The position numbers and the translations under genes are program-made. A stretch of 64,000 nucleotides of DNA from Lichenibacterium dinghuense. Its GTDB lineage: Bacteria; Pseudomonadota; Alphaproteobacteria; Rhizobiales; Beijerinckiaceae. The notes under the pieces are model-generated. The model saw nothing but the letters and a program-made list of their open reading frames with translations, had not been told where the DNA came from and searched no databases. The stretch is from positions 2,367,501 through 2,431,500 of the forward strand of contig NZ_JAJLMN010000001.1 of assembly GCF_021730615.1 (NCBI RefSeq). The letters are read 5' to 3'. Below, one piece after another: positions 43,540-55,092 of this stretch (its first letter is position 1; each line of letters starts with the position of its first letter).

Positions 43540-44769
43540 TTGGACGCCGCCACCCTGCCCCCGCCCGTCACGGCCCCGACGCCGGTCCCCGTCAAGCCGT
43601 CGCTCGCCGGCATGACGCGCGCCGAACTCGCCGAAGCCCTGCGCGGCCTCGGCCTGCCGGAGCGCGAGATCAAGATGCGCGTGTCGCAGCTCTGGCACTG
43701 GATCTACTTCCAGGGCGCTACGCGCTTCGACGCCATGCTCAACGTCGGCAAGGCGCTGCGGGCGCTGCTCGCGGAGCGTTACACGCTGGAGCGCCCGGCC
43801 GTGGTGGCTGAGCAGGTGTCCGTCGACGGCACCCGCAAGTGGCTGATCCGCATGCCTTCGACCGGACCGCACGACCGCGGCGCCGAGATCGAATGCGTGT
43901 ACATCCCGGAATCCGACCGCGGGACGCTCTGCGTGTCGAGCCAGGTGGGCTGCACGCTGACCTGCACCTTCTGCTACACCGGCACGCAGAAGCTCGTCCG
44001 CAACCTGTCCTCGCGCGAGATCGTCCAGCAGCTCCTGGTGGCGCGCGACCGGCTCGGCGACTTCCCCGGCCTCGTCCCCCCGACCGACGGCCTGATCCCG
44101 TCCGGCGAGGGCGTGCGCGCCGTGTCCAACATCGTGTTCATGGGCATGGGCGAGCCGCTCTACAACCTCGACGGCGTGCGCGACGCCATCGGCGTGATGT
44201 CGGACGGCGACGGCCTGTCGCTGTCGCGCCGCCGCATCACCGTCTCGACCTCCGGCGTCGTGCCGCAGATCGAGGCGCTGGGGCGCGACGTCGGCACGAT
44301 GCTGGCGATCTCGCTCCACGCCGTGCGGGACGAGCTGCGCGACGAGCTGGTGCCGCTGAACCGGAAATACCCGATCCGCGAGCTGCTCGACGCCTGCCGG
44401 GCCTATCCCGGCGTCTCCAACGCGCGCCGCATCACCTTCGAATACGTCATGCTGAAGGGCGTGAACGACTCGCCGAAGGACGCGCGCGAGCTGGTGCGCC
44501 TGCTGAAGGGCATCCCGGCCAAGATCAACCTGATCCCCTTCAACCCCTGGCCGGGCACCCGCTACGGCTGCTCGGACTGGTCCACGATCGAGGCCTTCTC
44601 GGACATCGTGTTCAAGGCCGGCTACGCCAGCCCGGTGCGGACCCCGCGCGGCCGGGACATCCTGGCCGCCTGCGGCCAGCTCAAGAGCGAGACCGAGAAG
44701 CTGCGCGCCCGTGCCCGCCTGATGCTGGAGGCCGAAGCGGCGCCAGAAGCCTCGCCCGCGGGCGCGTGA
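43540..44769 (+). CDS. rlmN: 23S rRNA (adenine-2503-C2)/tRNA methyltransferase RlmN
   Basis: The 409-residue radical SAM enzyme methylates A2503 of 23S rRNA and A37 of some tRNAs. It has the cluster motif [48 protein letters not shown], the [12 protein letters not shown] block and GCSDW with the catalytic Cys. The N-terminal helical domain starts [22 protein letters not shown] 43540 is the likely start, with AGAAGAG upstream, adding a Pro-rich leader; the internal ATG of MTRAE is possible. Confidence 0.94.
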   Translation: MDAATLPPPVTAPTPVPVKPSLAGMTRAELAEALRGLGLPEREIKMRVSQLWHWIYFQGATRFDAMLNVGKALRALLAERYTLERPAVVAEQVSVDGTRKWLIRMPSTGPHDRGAEIECVYIPESDRGTLCVSSQVGCTLTCTFCYTGTQKLVRNLSSREIVQQLLVARDRLGDFPGLVPPTDGLIPSGEGVRAVSNIVFMGMGEPLYNLDGVRDAIGVMSDGDGLSLSRRRITVSTSGVVPQIEALGRDVGTMLAISLHAVRDELRDELVPLNRKYPIRELLDACRAYPGVSNARRITFEYVMLKGVNDSPKDARELVRLLKGIPAKINLIPFNPWPGTRYGCSDWSTIEAFSDIVFKAGYASPVRTPRGRDILAACGQLKSETEKLRARARLMLEAEAAPEASPAGA

Positions 44770-45190
44770 CCGGGACGATTGCGGCCGAACCGGGGAAAAA
44801 CGGGCCGCCGCGGCGTTTTCTGGCGCCCCTCGCGACGAAAGGACTTGGCGGACCGCGAGACTTCATCTAAGCTGCATCAGCAAATCGGGATTGAACACCC
44901 GCGCGGATGCTGCTCAGCACCCCTCCCGTCCTCTCTCGCTCCACTCCGCCTCAGCTTTGATCCCCTCGTGATCGGCTGGGCGTTCCTGGTGCATCGGTGG
45001 CACGGTTCGCCTTCGGCAGAACCCGCGACGGACTCTCGCCTGTTTCCCCCTCGACTTCCGCCCGCCTCGGGCCGGACGCCGCAGACGGAATGAACGAGCT
45101 GCACAGCATCAACACGATGGCGCCGCTGGCGGGAGCCCCGCAGGTCGATCCTGCGCGGTCACGGGCCTGATGTCACCCCAAGGACGATCG
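44770..45190. other. Intergenic region and long leader before the DUF4167 gene
   Basis: These 421 bases carry no credible gene. A sigma70-like promoter is suggested at 44845-44873, leaving a leader of about 300 bases before the DUF4167 start. The leader is rich in C and T runs (CTCCCGTCCTCTCTCGCTCC), a composition that would favour Rho loading. I see no known riboswitch. Confidence 0.4.
44845..44873 (+). promoter_or_regulatory. Possible sigma70 promoter of the DUF4167 gene
   Basis: TTGGCG (44845-44850) and TAAGCT (44868-44873) are separated by 17 bases, a standard spacing. Each hexamer is a fair match to the alphaproteobacterial housekeeping consensus. Confidence 0.3.
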
Positions 45191-46459
45191 ATGAGACCAG
45201 GTCAGAACAAGCGGATGCGCGGTGGGCGCCCGAACAACAACGGCGGAAACCGCAAGGGCCCCAATCCTCTCACCCGTTCCTACGAATCGAACGGCCCCGA
45301 CGTGAAGATCCGGGGCAACGCCCACCACGTCGCCGAGAAATACCTGCAGCTGGCGCGGGACGCGCAGTCCTCCGGCGACCCCGTCGCGGCCGAAAGCTAT
45401 CTCCAGCACGCCGAGCACTATTTCCGCCTCATCGCCAGCGCCCAGGCGGCCCAGGCCGGCTACGCCCGCCAGCCCGACGCGGTCGACACCGAAGTCGACG
45501 ACGACGACGACAGCGGCATCCCGGACCGTTTCGCGTCACCGCAGCCCGCCGCTCCGGCGCCCTTCGTGCCCCAGGCCGCCGCGCAGCCGTACCAGGGCGA
45601 GCAGCGCCAGCCCTACACCGGCGAGCGCCAGCCCTACGGCGACCGCCAGAACGGGCAGGGGGGCGAGCGCCAGCCCTACAACGGGCAGGGCGACCGGCAG
45701 CCCTACAACGACCGCAACAACTACAATCGCCAGGACCGCAACAACCAGAACCGTCGCCCCTACCGCGACAACAACGGCAACGAGATCCGCGCCGACGACC
45801 GGCAGCAGGGGCAGCAGAGCGGGGATCGCCCCTACGGCGACCGCCAGAGCCGCCGCGAGCGTTTCGCGCAGGAACGCCTGGAGCGCCAGGAGCGGCAGGC
45901 CAACGGCAACGTCGCCGGGCAGGACCGGCCCTACAACGACCGCGGCTACGACCGCCCCCGCGACGGCGACCGTTACCGCGAAGAGCAGCCCGCCGAGCCG
46001 ACGACCGACTTCGGCAGCGGCGAGCAGCCCCGCGTCGAGGCAGTGCCCGAGCGGCAGGTCGAGCGCCAGCCGGAGCAGCCCTCCGAGACCGCGCTCCAGC
46101 CCGCGCCGGTGGGGGAGCAGCAGTCCGTCTCCGCGCCCGTCTCCGAGGCGCAGCCCGAGGTGGCGTCGCGCCGCGCCGAGGCGCCGCGCCGCCGCGAGCG
46201 CGCCGAGCGGTCCGCCCCGGCTCCAGTCGACGATGCGCCGGGCCTGCCGTCGTTCATCACCGCGCCGCCGCGCGCCGTCGCGCCCTCCCAGCCCGCCGCC
46301 GAGGGGGGCGAGCCGAGCCTGACCACCGCCACCGCCTTCCCCGGCGACGACGCCGACGAGGCGCCGAAATTCCCGCGCCGCCGCCGCCGGACCACCCGCG
46401 CGACGGCCGAGGCCGAGGCTGCGGCCCCCGCTGCCGAGCCGTCCGCCTCCGACGACTGA
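45191..46459 (+). CDS. DUF4167 domain protein, low-complexity RNA-binding candidate
   Basis: The 422-residue protein begins MRPGQNKRMRGGRPNNNGGN and has the DUF4167 core at about residues 28-80: LTRSYESNGPDVKIRGNAHH, VAEKYLQLARDAQSSGDPVA, AESYLQHAEHYFRLI. The rest is disordered: repeats of GERQPY/GDRQPYN at residues 135-190, an Arg/Gln/Asn-rich stretch and an acidic/Pro-rich tail ending with basic RRRRRTTRATAEAE. Such composition suggests RNA binding or phase-separating behaviour; function is unknown. ATG 45191 has AAGGA seven bases upstream; ATG 45170 would add seven residues. Confidence 0.85.
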   Translation: MRPGQNKRMRGGRPNNNGGNRKGPNPLTRSYESNGPDVKIRGNAHHVAEKYLQLARDAQSSGDPVAAESYLQHAEHYFRLIASAQAAQAGYARQPDAVDTEVDDDDDSGIPDRFASPQPAAPAPFVPQAAAQPYQGEQRQPYTGERQPYGDRQNGQGGERQPYNGQGDRQPYNDRNNYNRQDRNNQNRRPYRDNNGNEIRADDRQQGQQSGDRPYGDRQSRRERFAQERLERQERQANGNVAGQDRPYNDRGYDRPRDGDRYREEQPAEPTTDFGSGEQPRVEAVPERQVERQPEQPSETALQPAPVGEQQSVSAPVSEAQPEVASRRAEAPRRRERAERSAPAPVDDAPGLPSFITAPPRAVAPSQPAAEGGEPSLTTATAFPGDDADEAPKFPRRRRRTTRATAEAEAAAPAAEPSASDD

Positions 46460-46606
46460 CCATCGGCAGGGCCGGCGGGCTACCCGCCCACCGGCCCGCG
46501 CGGCGTCCGATCCCAAGCCCCCGTTCTTCCCCCCCTTCACAGCGACCGCGACCGCCGCCCCTGACGGGCCGCACGCGCGGCCTTCCTCCGAGGACGCACT
46601 TCCCCC

Positions 46607-47875
46607 ATGCCGGAGATCAAACTCCAGGACCTCAAGTCCAAGTCGCCCCCCGACCTCCTCGCCTTCGCCGACGAACACGAGGTCGAGAACGCCTCCCTGC
46701 TGCGCAAGCAGGAGCTCCTCTTCGCCATCCTGAAGGAGCTCGCCGCCAAGGAGATCGACATCATCGGCCAGGGCGTGGTCGAGGTGCTGCAGGACGGCTT
46801 CGGCTACCTGCGCTCGCCCGACGCGAACTACCTCGCCGGGCCGGACGACATCTACATCTCGCCTTCGCAGATCCGCCGCTTCGGCCTCAGGACCGGCGAC
46901 ACGGTCGAGGGCCAGATCCGCGCCCCCAAGGAGGGCGAGCGCTACTTCGGCCTCGTGAAGGTGTCGACGATCAACTTCGACGACCCCGAGAAGGTGCGCC
47001 ACAAGGTCAACTTCGACAACCTGACGCCCCTCTACCCCGAGCAGCGCCTGAAGCTCGAGATCGAGGACAACACCAAGAAGGACATGTCGAGCCGCGTCAT
47101 CGACGTGGTGGCGCCGATCGGCAAGGGCCAGCGCGCCCTCATCGTGGCGCCGCCGCGCACCGGCAAGACGGTCCTCCTGCAGAACATCGCCCAGTCGGTC
47201 ACGGCCAACCACCCCGAGTGCTACCTCATCGTGCTGCTCATCGACGAGCGCCCCGAGGAGGTGACCGACATGAAGCGCTCGGTGCGGGGCGAGGTCGTGT
47301 CCTCCACCTTCGACGAGCCGGCGACCCGCCACGTGCAGGTGGCCGAGATGGTGATCGAGAAGGCCAAGCGCCTCGTCGAGCACGGCCGCGACGTCGTCAT
47401 CCTGCTCGACTCGATCACGCGCCTCGGCCGCGCCTACAACACCACCGTGCCGTCCTCCGGCAAGGTTCTGACCGGCGGCGTCGACGCCAACGCCCTGCAG
47501 CGGCCCAAGCGCTTCTTCGGCGCGGCCCGCAACATCGAGGGGGGCGGCTCGCTGACCATCATCGCCACCGCGCTGATCGACACCGGCTCGCGCATGGACG
47601 AGGTGATCTTCGAGGAGTTCAAGGGCACAGGCAACTCCGAGATCATCCTCGACCGCAAGGTCGCGGACAAGCGGGTCTACCCGGCGCTCGACATCACGCG
47701 CTCCGGCACCCGCAAGGAGGAGCTGCTCGTCCCGAACGACACGCTCAAGAAGATGTACGTGCTGCGCCGCATCCTCAACCCGATGGGCACGGTCGACGGC
47801 ATCGAGTTCCTGATGGGCAAGCTGCGCGAGACGCCGAAGGGCAACCAGGCCTTCTTCGACTCGATGAACACCTGA
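46607..47875 (+). CDS. rho: Transcription termination factor Rho
   Basis: The 422-residue hexameric RNA helicase terminates transcription. It has the N-terminal Rho domain ([20 protein letters not shown]), the OSB RNA-binding fold ([30 protein letters not shown]), Walker [13 protein letters not shown], the [17 protein letters not shown] Walker B region, the Q-loop/R-loop [20 protein letters not shown] and the conserved end [12 protein letters not shown]. It is full length. It lies upstream of mnmE with a palindromic element between. Confidence 0.98.
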   Translation: MPEIKLQDLKSKSPPDLLAFADEHEVENASLLRKQELLFAILKELAAKEIDIIGQGVVEVLQDGFGYLRSPDANYLAGPDDIYISPSQIRRFGLRTGDTVEGQIRAPKEGERYFGLVKVSTINFDDPEKVRHKVNFDNLTPLYPEQRLKLEIEDNTKKDMSSRVIDVVAPIGKGQRALIVAPPRTGKTVLLQNIAQSVTANHPECYLIVLLIDERPEEVTDMKRSVRGEVVSSTFDEPATRHVQVAEMVIEKAKRLVEHGRDVVILLDSITRLGRAYNTTVPSSGKVLTGGVDANALQRPKRFFGAARNIEGGGSLTIIATALIDTGSRMDEVIFEEFKGTGNSEIILDRKVADKRVYPALDITRSGTRKEELLVPNDTLKKMYVLRRILNPMGTVDGIEFLMGKLRETPKGNQAFFDSMNT

Positions 47876-47885
47876 TCCAGCCCTG

Positions 47886-47997
47886 CCCTTCTCCCCTCCG
47901 GGGAGAAGGTGCCGGCAGGCGGATGAGGGACGCCCGAAGGGCGCCCCGACCCCTCATCCGGCGCTTCGCGCCACCTTCTCCCCGGAGGGGAGAAGGG
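47886..47997. repeat. Composite palindromic element between rho and mnmE
   Basis: Hairpins CCTTCTCCCC-TCC-GGGGAGAAGG (47887-47909) and CCTTCTCCCC-GGA-GGGGAGAAGG (47974-47996) stand in inverted orientation. CGGATGAGGG and CCCTCATCCG lie between them. It has the same architecture as 27898-28062. It ends rho and likely terminates transcription or stabilises the 3' end. Confidence 0.8.
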
Positions 47998-48042
47998 CAG
48001 GACGTCACCGGCGGCGCCTTCTCGAGAGAGGCGGCAGCCGCG

Positions 48043-49341
48043 GTGCCTGACCACACCATCTTCGCGCCCGCGACCGCCCCCGGCCGCTCCGCCGTCGCGG
48101 TGATCCGCGTGTCCGGCCCTGCCACGCAGGGCGCCGTCGAGGTTCTCGCCGGCCGCGTGCCCGAGCCGCGCCGCGCCACCCTGGCGCCCCTCCGCCACGG
48201 CGGCGCCCTCCTCGACCGCGCGCTCGTGCTCTGGTTTCCGGGGCCATCCTCCTTCACCGGCGAGGACTCCGCCGAGTTCCAGCTCCACGGGGGCAGGGCG
48301 GTCGTGGCCGCCGTGCTGAAGGCCCTGGCCGCTGTGCCGGGATGCCGCCCGGCCGAGCCCGGCGAGTTCACCCGGCGCGCCTTCCTCAACGGCAAGCTCG
48401 ACCTCGGCGCCGTCGAGGGCCTGGCCGACCTCATCGACGCGCAGACCGAGGCCCAGCGCCGCCAGGCCCAGCGCCAGCTCGACGGCGCCCTCGGCCGCTG
48501 GGTCGAGGGGCTGCGGGAGGACCTGCTCGCCGCGCTGGCCCTGGCCGAGGGCGCGATCGACTTCGCCGAGGAGGACGACCTCGTCGCCTTCTTCGAGGCC
48601 GAGCTCGGGCGCCTCGTCGATGGGGTGTCGCGCCGGATCGCGGCCGAGCTCGCCCGCGAGGGGCGGGGACTGCGGCTGCGCGAGGGATTGGCGGTCGCCA
48701 TCGCGGGGCCGCCCAACGCCGGCAAGTCGACGCTGCTCAACGCCATCGCGGGCCGCGAGGTCGCGATCGTGTCGTCCCTAGCCGGGACCACCCGCGACGC
48801 CCTGACGGTCGATCTGGAGCTCGGCGGTTATCCAGTCCAGCTCATCGACACGGCCGGGCTTCGCGACACCGACGACCCGCTGGAGCGCGAGGGCATCGCG
48901 CGGGCGCGAGCGCGGGCCGCCTCGGCCGACCTCGTGCTCTGGCTCCATGCGGCGGACCAGCCCGCGGCGCCCGAAGTCGAGACCGCCGGCGCGCTGTGGA
49001 CCGTCGCGACCAAGGCGGACCTCGGGCCGGGGCAGGGCGATCACCGCGTGTCGGCGCTGACCGGCGATGGGCTCGACGCCCTGGTGGCGGCGCTCGCGCG
49101 CTTCGCCGCCGACGCGCTGACCGACGGGGAAGGAGCCGTGGTGACGCGGCTTCGGCACCGCACCGCGCTGGAGGACGCGAGCCGCTGCCTCGACCGGATC
49201 CGCGCGGGGCAGGGGAGGTCGTTCGAACTCGTGGCCGAGGACCTGCGCGGCGCCGGCGCGGCCCTGGCCGCCCTGGTCGGCCGGATCGGCACCGAGGAGG
49301 TGCTCGGCAGCATCTTCGCCCGGTTCTGCATCGGCAAATAG
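48043..49341 (+). CDS. mnmE: tRNA uridine-5-carboxymethylaminomethyl GTPase MnmE
   Basis: The 432-residue GTPase, with MnmG, modifies U34 of tRNAs. Features are the tetrahydrofolate-binding N-domain (TIFAPATAPGRSAVAVIRVSG, PGEFTRRAFLNGKLDL), the G1 motif GPPNAGKSTLLNAIAG, switch AGTTRDALT, G3 DTAGLRDT, G4 TKAD and the invariant C-terminal FCIGK. I set the start at GTG 48043, the only good codon near the conserved VPDHTIFA start. It is followed by a hairpin and the parS-bearing mnmG promoter region. Confidence 0.95.
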   Translation: MPDHTIFAPATAPGRSAVAVIRVSGPATQGAVEVLAGRVPEPRRATLAPLRHGGALLDRALVLWFPGPSSFTGEDSAEFQLHGGRAVVAAVLKALAAVPGCRPAEPGEFTRRAFLNGKLDLGAVEGLADLIDAQTEAQRRQAQRQLDGALGRWVEGLREDLLAALALAEGAIDFAEEDDLVAFFEAELGRLVDGVSRRIAAELAREGRGLRLREGLAVAIAGPPNAGKSTLLNAIAGREVAIVSSLAGTTRDALTVDLELGGYPVQLIDTAGLRDTDDPLEREGIARARARAASADLVLWLHAADQPAAPEVETAGALWTVATKADLGPGQGDHRVSALTGDGLDALVAALARFAADALTDGEGAVVTRLRHRTALEDASRCLDRIRAGQGRSFELVAEDLRGAGAALAALVGRIGTEEVLGSIFARFCIGK

Positions 49342-49367
49342 CCGGGGTCGAGAGGCCCCCTATCTCT

Positions 49368-49388
49368 CGCGGGGCGCGGAGCCCCGCG
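49368..49388. terminator. Hairpin after mnmE
   Basis: CGCGGGGC, loop GCGGA, GCCCCGCG form a perfect 8-bp stem 27 bases after the mnmE stop. No U run follows, so it may act with Rho or as an RNA end. Confidence 0.5.
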
Positions 49389-49420
49389 GAACCCACCTCA
49401 CGATCCTGTTCGCGCTCCAT

Positions 49421-49541
49421 CGTCATCGCGAGCGTAGCGAAGCGATCCATCAGACCCGCTCCGGAGGGATCGCTTCGCGCCGGGTCAAGCTGACGTGGCA
49501 GCTCCTGACGGCTGGATCGCTTCGCTGCGCTCGCGATGACG
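49421..49541. repeat. Long inverted repeat of the CGTCATCGCGAGCG family between mnmE and mnmG
   Basis: A 29-base arm at 49421-49449 is complementary, with one mismatch, to 49513-49541; the arms begin CGTCATCGCGAGCG. Repeats of this type are widespread in alphaproteobacterial intergenic regions. The 63-base centre holds no gene. The rest of the 300-bp mnmE-mnmG space is the terminator hairpin and a parS site. Confidence 0.65.
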
Positions 49542-49568
49542 GGGGCTGATCTTCCGCAGACCGCCTCC

Positions 49569-49584
49569 CGTTCCACGTGAAACA
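49569..49584. promoter_or_regulatory. parS site upstream of mnmG
   Basis: CGTTCCACGTGAAACA matches the ParB consensus TGTTTCACGTGAAACA at 14 of 16 positions, with the central CACGTGAAAC intact. It lies 58 bp before the mnmG start and 3.5 kb from parB, the usual setting of chromosomal parS sites. Confidence 0.75.
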
Positions 49585-49641
49585 GGTGACCCGGCGCGCG
49601 GCGCGGCTTATAGCTTCCGCTCCAGCCCACCCGGTCCTCCC

Positions 49642-51510
<1,869 letters not shown>

Positions 51511-51585
51511 GGCTACCTTTCCCGCCAACCCTCTCCGCCCCGGCGTCGCGCGCCCTCCCCGCCGGGGAGAAGGGCGCCACGCCCC

Positions 51586-52237
51586 ATGGTCGAACCCTTG
51601 TCACCCATCTCCGACGACCGCCGCCGCGCCCTCGCCCTGGTCCCCGTTTCACGTGAAACCGAGGAGCGATTCGCCGTCTACGCCGACCTGCTCGCGCGCT
51701 GGCAGCGCATCAAGAACCTCGTCTCGCCGACGACGCTGCCCGAGGTGTGGACGCGCCACCTCGCCGACTCGGCGCAGATCCAGCCCCTGATGCCGAGCGC
51801 GCTACGCTGGGCCGACATCGGCTCGGGCGCCGGCTTCCCCGGCCTCGTCGTCGCCATCCTGCTCGCGGGCCGGCCGGGCGCACACGTCGACCTCGTCGAG
51901 GCCAACGCGCGCAAGTGTGCCTTCCTGCGCGAGGCGGCCCGCGCCTGCGGCGCCCCCGCGACCGTGCACAACGGCCGCATCGCGGACGTGCTGCCGCGGC
52001 TACACTCGATCGATGTTCTGTCCGCCCGGGCGCTCGCGCCCTTGCCCGACCTCCTCGAAATGGGCAAGGTCCTGATCGACGGCGGCACGGGGGCCGTGTT
52101 CCTCAAGAGCGGGGCGGAGGTCGGCGACGATCCCGGCCTCGGGCCCGATTACGAGGTCCGCACGGTGCCGAGCGTCACGTCGCCCGACGGCCGCATCCTC
52201 GTGGTGCGGCGCGCCGTCCTCCCGAAAGGCCCGAGCC

Positions 52238-52245
<8 letters not shown>
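51586..52245 (+). CDS. rsmG: 16S rRNA (guanine-527-N7)-methyltransferase RsmG
   Basis: The 219-residue enzyme methylates G527 of 16S rRNA. It shows the family features VYADLLARWQRIKNLVSPTTLPEVWTRHLADSAQI and the SAM-binding WADIGSGAGFPGLVVAILL, plus HLVEAN-like VDLVEANARKCAFLREAAR and SARALAPLPDLL. The codons for PVSRETEE near residue 22-28 contain a parS site. Its stop overlaps the parA start by eight bases, so the two are coupled. Confidence 0.96.
51645..51660. promoter_or_regulatory. parS site inside rsmG
   Basis: CGTTTCACGTGAAACC holds a perfect 14-bp palindrome, GTTTCACGTGAAAC, and matches the ParB consensus at 14 of 16 positions, both differences at the ends. It encodes Val-Ser-Arg-Glu-Thr of RsmG. 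A parS site at this place in rsmG is known in other alphaproteobacteria. Confidence 0.88.
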
Positions 52246-53041
<796 letters not shown>

Positions 53042-53055
53042 AAGGGATCGCTTCC

Positions 53056-53949
<894 letters not shown>

Positions 53950-53963
53950 ATCCGGGATCTCGA

Positions 53964-54032
53964 AGGGCCTTCGGCCCTCCGGCGGGTTCGAGGGCGGAGC
54001 CCTGATCGAACCCCGGCGGGGCTCCGCCCCGC
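53964..54032. terminator. Two hairpins after parB
   Basis: AGGGCC-TTC-GGCCCT (53964-53978) and GCGGGGC-TCC-GCCCCGC (54016-54032) are perfect stems in the space after parB. A related AAGGGCC...GGAGACCCTT sequence follows near 54040-54060. Together they likely end the rsmG-parA-parB transcript. Confidence 0.5.
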
Positions 54033-54138
54033 ACCCCGCGAAGGGCCGGAGACCCTTCGATCCCATGCCGATAATTGAGGCAGCGCGGGGCTCATGATGC
54101 GTTTCGCGGCGCGCAAGCCCCGTGATAAGCCCTGGCCC

Positions 54139-54654
54139 ATGTTATCCACCATCGTCGTCCTGTCCCCCGCTGCCGCGGACGCCTCCGCTCGGGCCGGCGC
54201 CCTCATGCGAACGCTGGCGGCGCTCGTGCCGGCGACCGTCGAGGGCGTCGTGCGCGACGTGACCCTGCTGCAGGTGGGCGACGCGGCTCCGCTCGCCGCG
54301 ATCGCGGACGAGGCCGGCTGCAGCGTCGTTCAGGACAGCGACTTCCGGGCCGCCCTCGCGCGCGGCGTGGCGGGCGCGCGGTCGCCCTGGATCTTCGTCG
54401 TCAAGGCCGGCGTCGTGCCGTCCCGCCTGTTCGGCGAGGAGGTCGCGCGCGCGCTGGAGGGGGGCAGGGCCGTGGTCCTGCGCGAGGAGCCGGCGAGCCT
54501 TCGGGCACGCTGGTTCCCATCGCTGGCGCCGGTCGCCGGCGTCGTCCTGCCCCGCGACAGGATCGCGGAGGCGCCCTGCGCGAGCTTCGCCGACGTGGTC
54601 CGCCGCGCCCGGCCCGCGCGCGCCCTGCCGACCCCCGCCTTCGCGCTCCGGTGA
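54139..54654 (+). CDS. Short glycosyltransferase-like protein of unknown function
   Basis: The 171-residue protein begins MLSTIVVLSPAAADASARAGALMRTLAALVP and has a Rossmann-like pattern resembling the start of GT2 enzymes (VEGVVRDVTLLQVGDAAPLAAIADEAGCSVVQ, SPWIFVVKAGVVPSRLFGEEV). The usual GT2 catalytic DxD is not evident and the protein stops well short of a full GT2 domain. Similar short proteins annotated as glycosyltransferase occur in related bacteria. ATG 54139 is preferred; ATG 54094 would add 15 basic residues. In many relatives this place after parB holds holA. Confidence 0.55.
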   Translation: MLSTIVVLSPAAADASARAGALMRTLAALVPATVEGVVRDVTLLQVGDAAPLAAIADEAGCSVVQDSDFRAALARGVAGARSPWIFVVKAGVVPSRLFGEEVARALEGGRAVVLREEPASLRARWFPSLAPVAGVVLPRDRIAEAPCASFADVVRRARPARALPTPAFALR

Positions 54655-54715
54655 GCGACGCCGCGGACCGCCCCCGCCCGTGACGGCGGGAGGGGTCCGC
54701 GAGCGCCGCTCGCCG

Positions 54716-55081
54716 TCACTTCTTCGGAGCCGTGCCGTCCACGGTGGTCGGCGTGGTCTTGGCGACGTCGCTGGTGTCGGCGGCGTTGGATGGCTTCGGG
54801 CTGTCGCCGCAGGTGGCGGTCGGCCCGGTGCCGGTGCAGGCGGCCTTGTCGGTCACGACGGGCTGGCCCTTGTCGCCCGCGGCCGGCGAGCCGTTGGGGC
54901 TGTTGGGGAACGCCACCGTGTCGGGCTTCTTGGCGGAGTCGCCGTTCGCGGGCGCCGGCGTCGAGGTCGCGGCATTGTCGGCCAGGACCATCGGCGCCGA
55001 GGCCTGACGGGCGTCGGGGCAGGCCGCGGCCGCACCGGCGAGGAGGAGCGGCAGCGCCGCCCCGAGGATGATCGCGCGCAT
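54716..55081 (-). CDS. Small secreted low-complexity protein
   Basis: The 121-residue product has a signal peptide (MRAIILGAALPLLLAGAAAA) and a mature part rich in Pro, Thr, Ala, Asp and Asn. Three Cys occur at the mature N-terminus (ACPDAR) and in ACTGTGPTATCGD. It lacks a clear lipobox. It starts 11 bases after the GMC oxidoreductase stop with a strong GGGAGGCGGG ribosome-binding site, so it belongs to that operon. Function unknown; possibly a periplasmic accessory of the dehydrogenase. Confidence 0.7.
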   Translation of the reverse strand: MRAIILGAALPLLLAGAAAACPDARQASAPMVLADNAATSTPAPANGDSAKKPDTVAFPNSPNGSPAAGDKGQPVVTDKAACTGTGPTATCGDSPKPSNAADTSDVAKTTPTTVDGTAPKK

Positions 55082-55092
55082 TCCCGCCTCCC

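Noticed and set aside
44779-45104. Small frames on both strands in the leader before DUF4167
   Set aside because: They lack ribosome-binding sites and recognisable features; the region looks like a leader rather than coding DNA.
53988-54060. GGTTCGAGGGC sequence resembling a tRNA T-loop
   Set aside because: No acceptor or anticodon stem can be drawn around it; it belongs to hairpins after parB.
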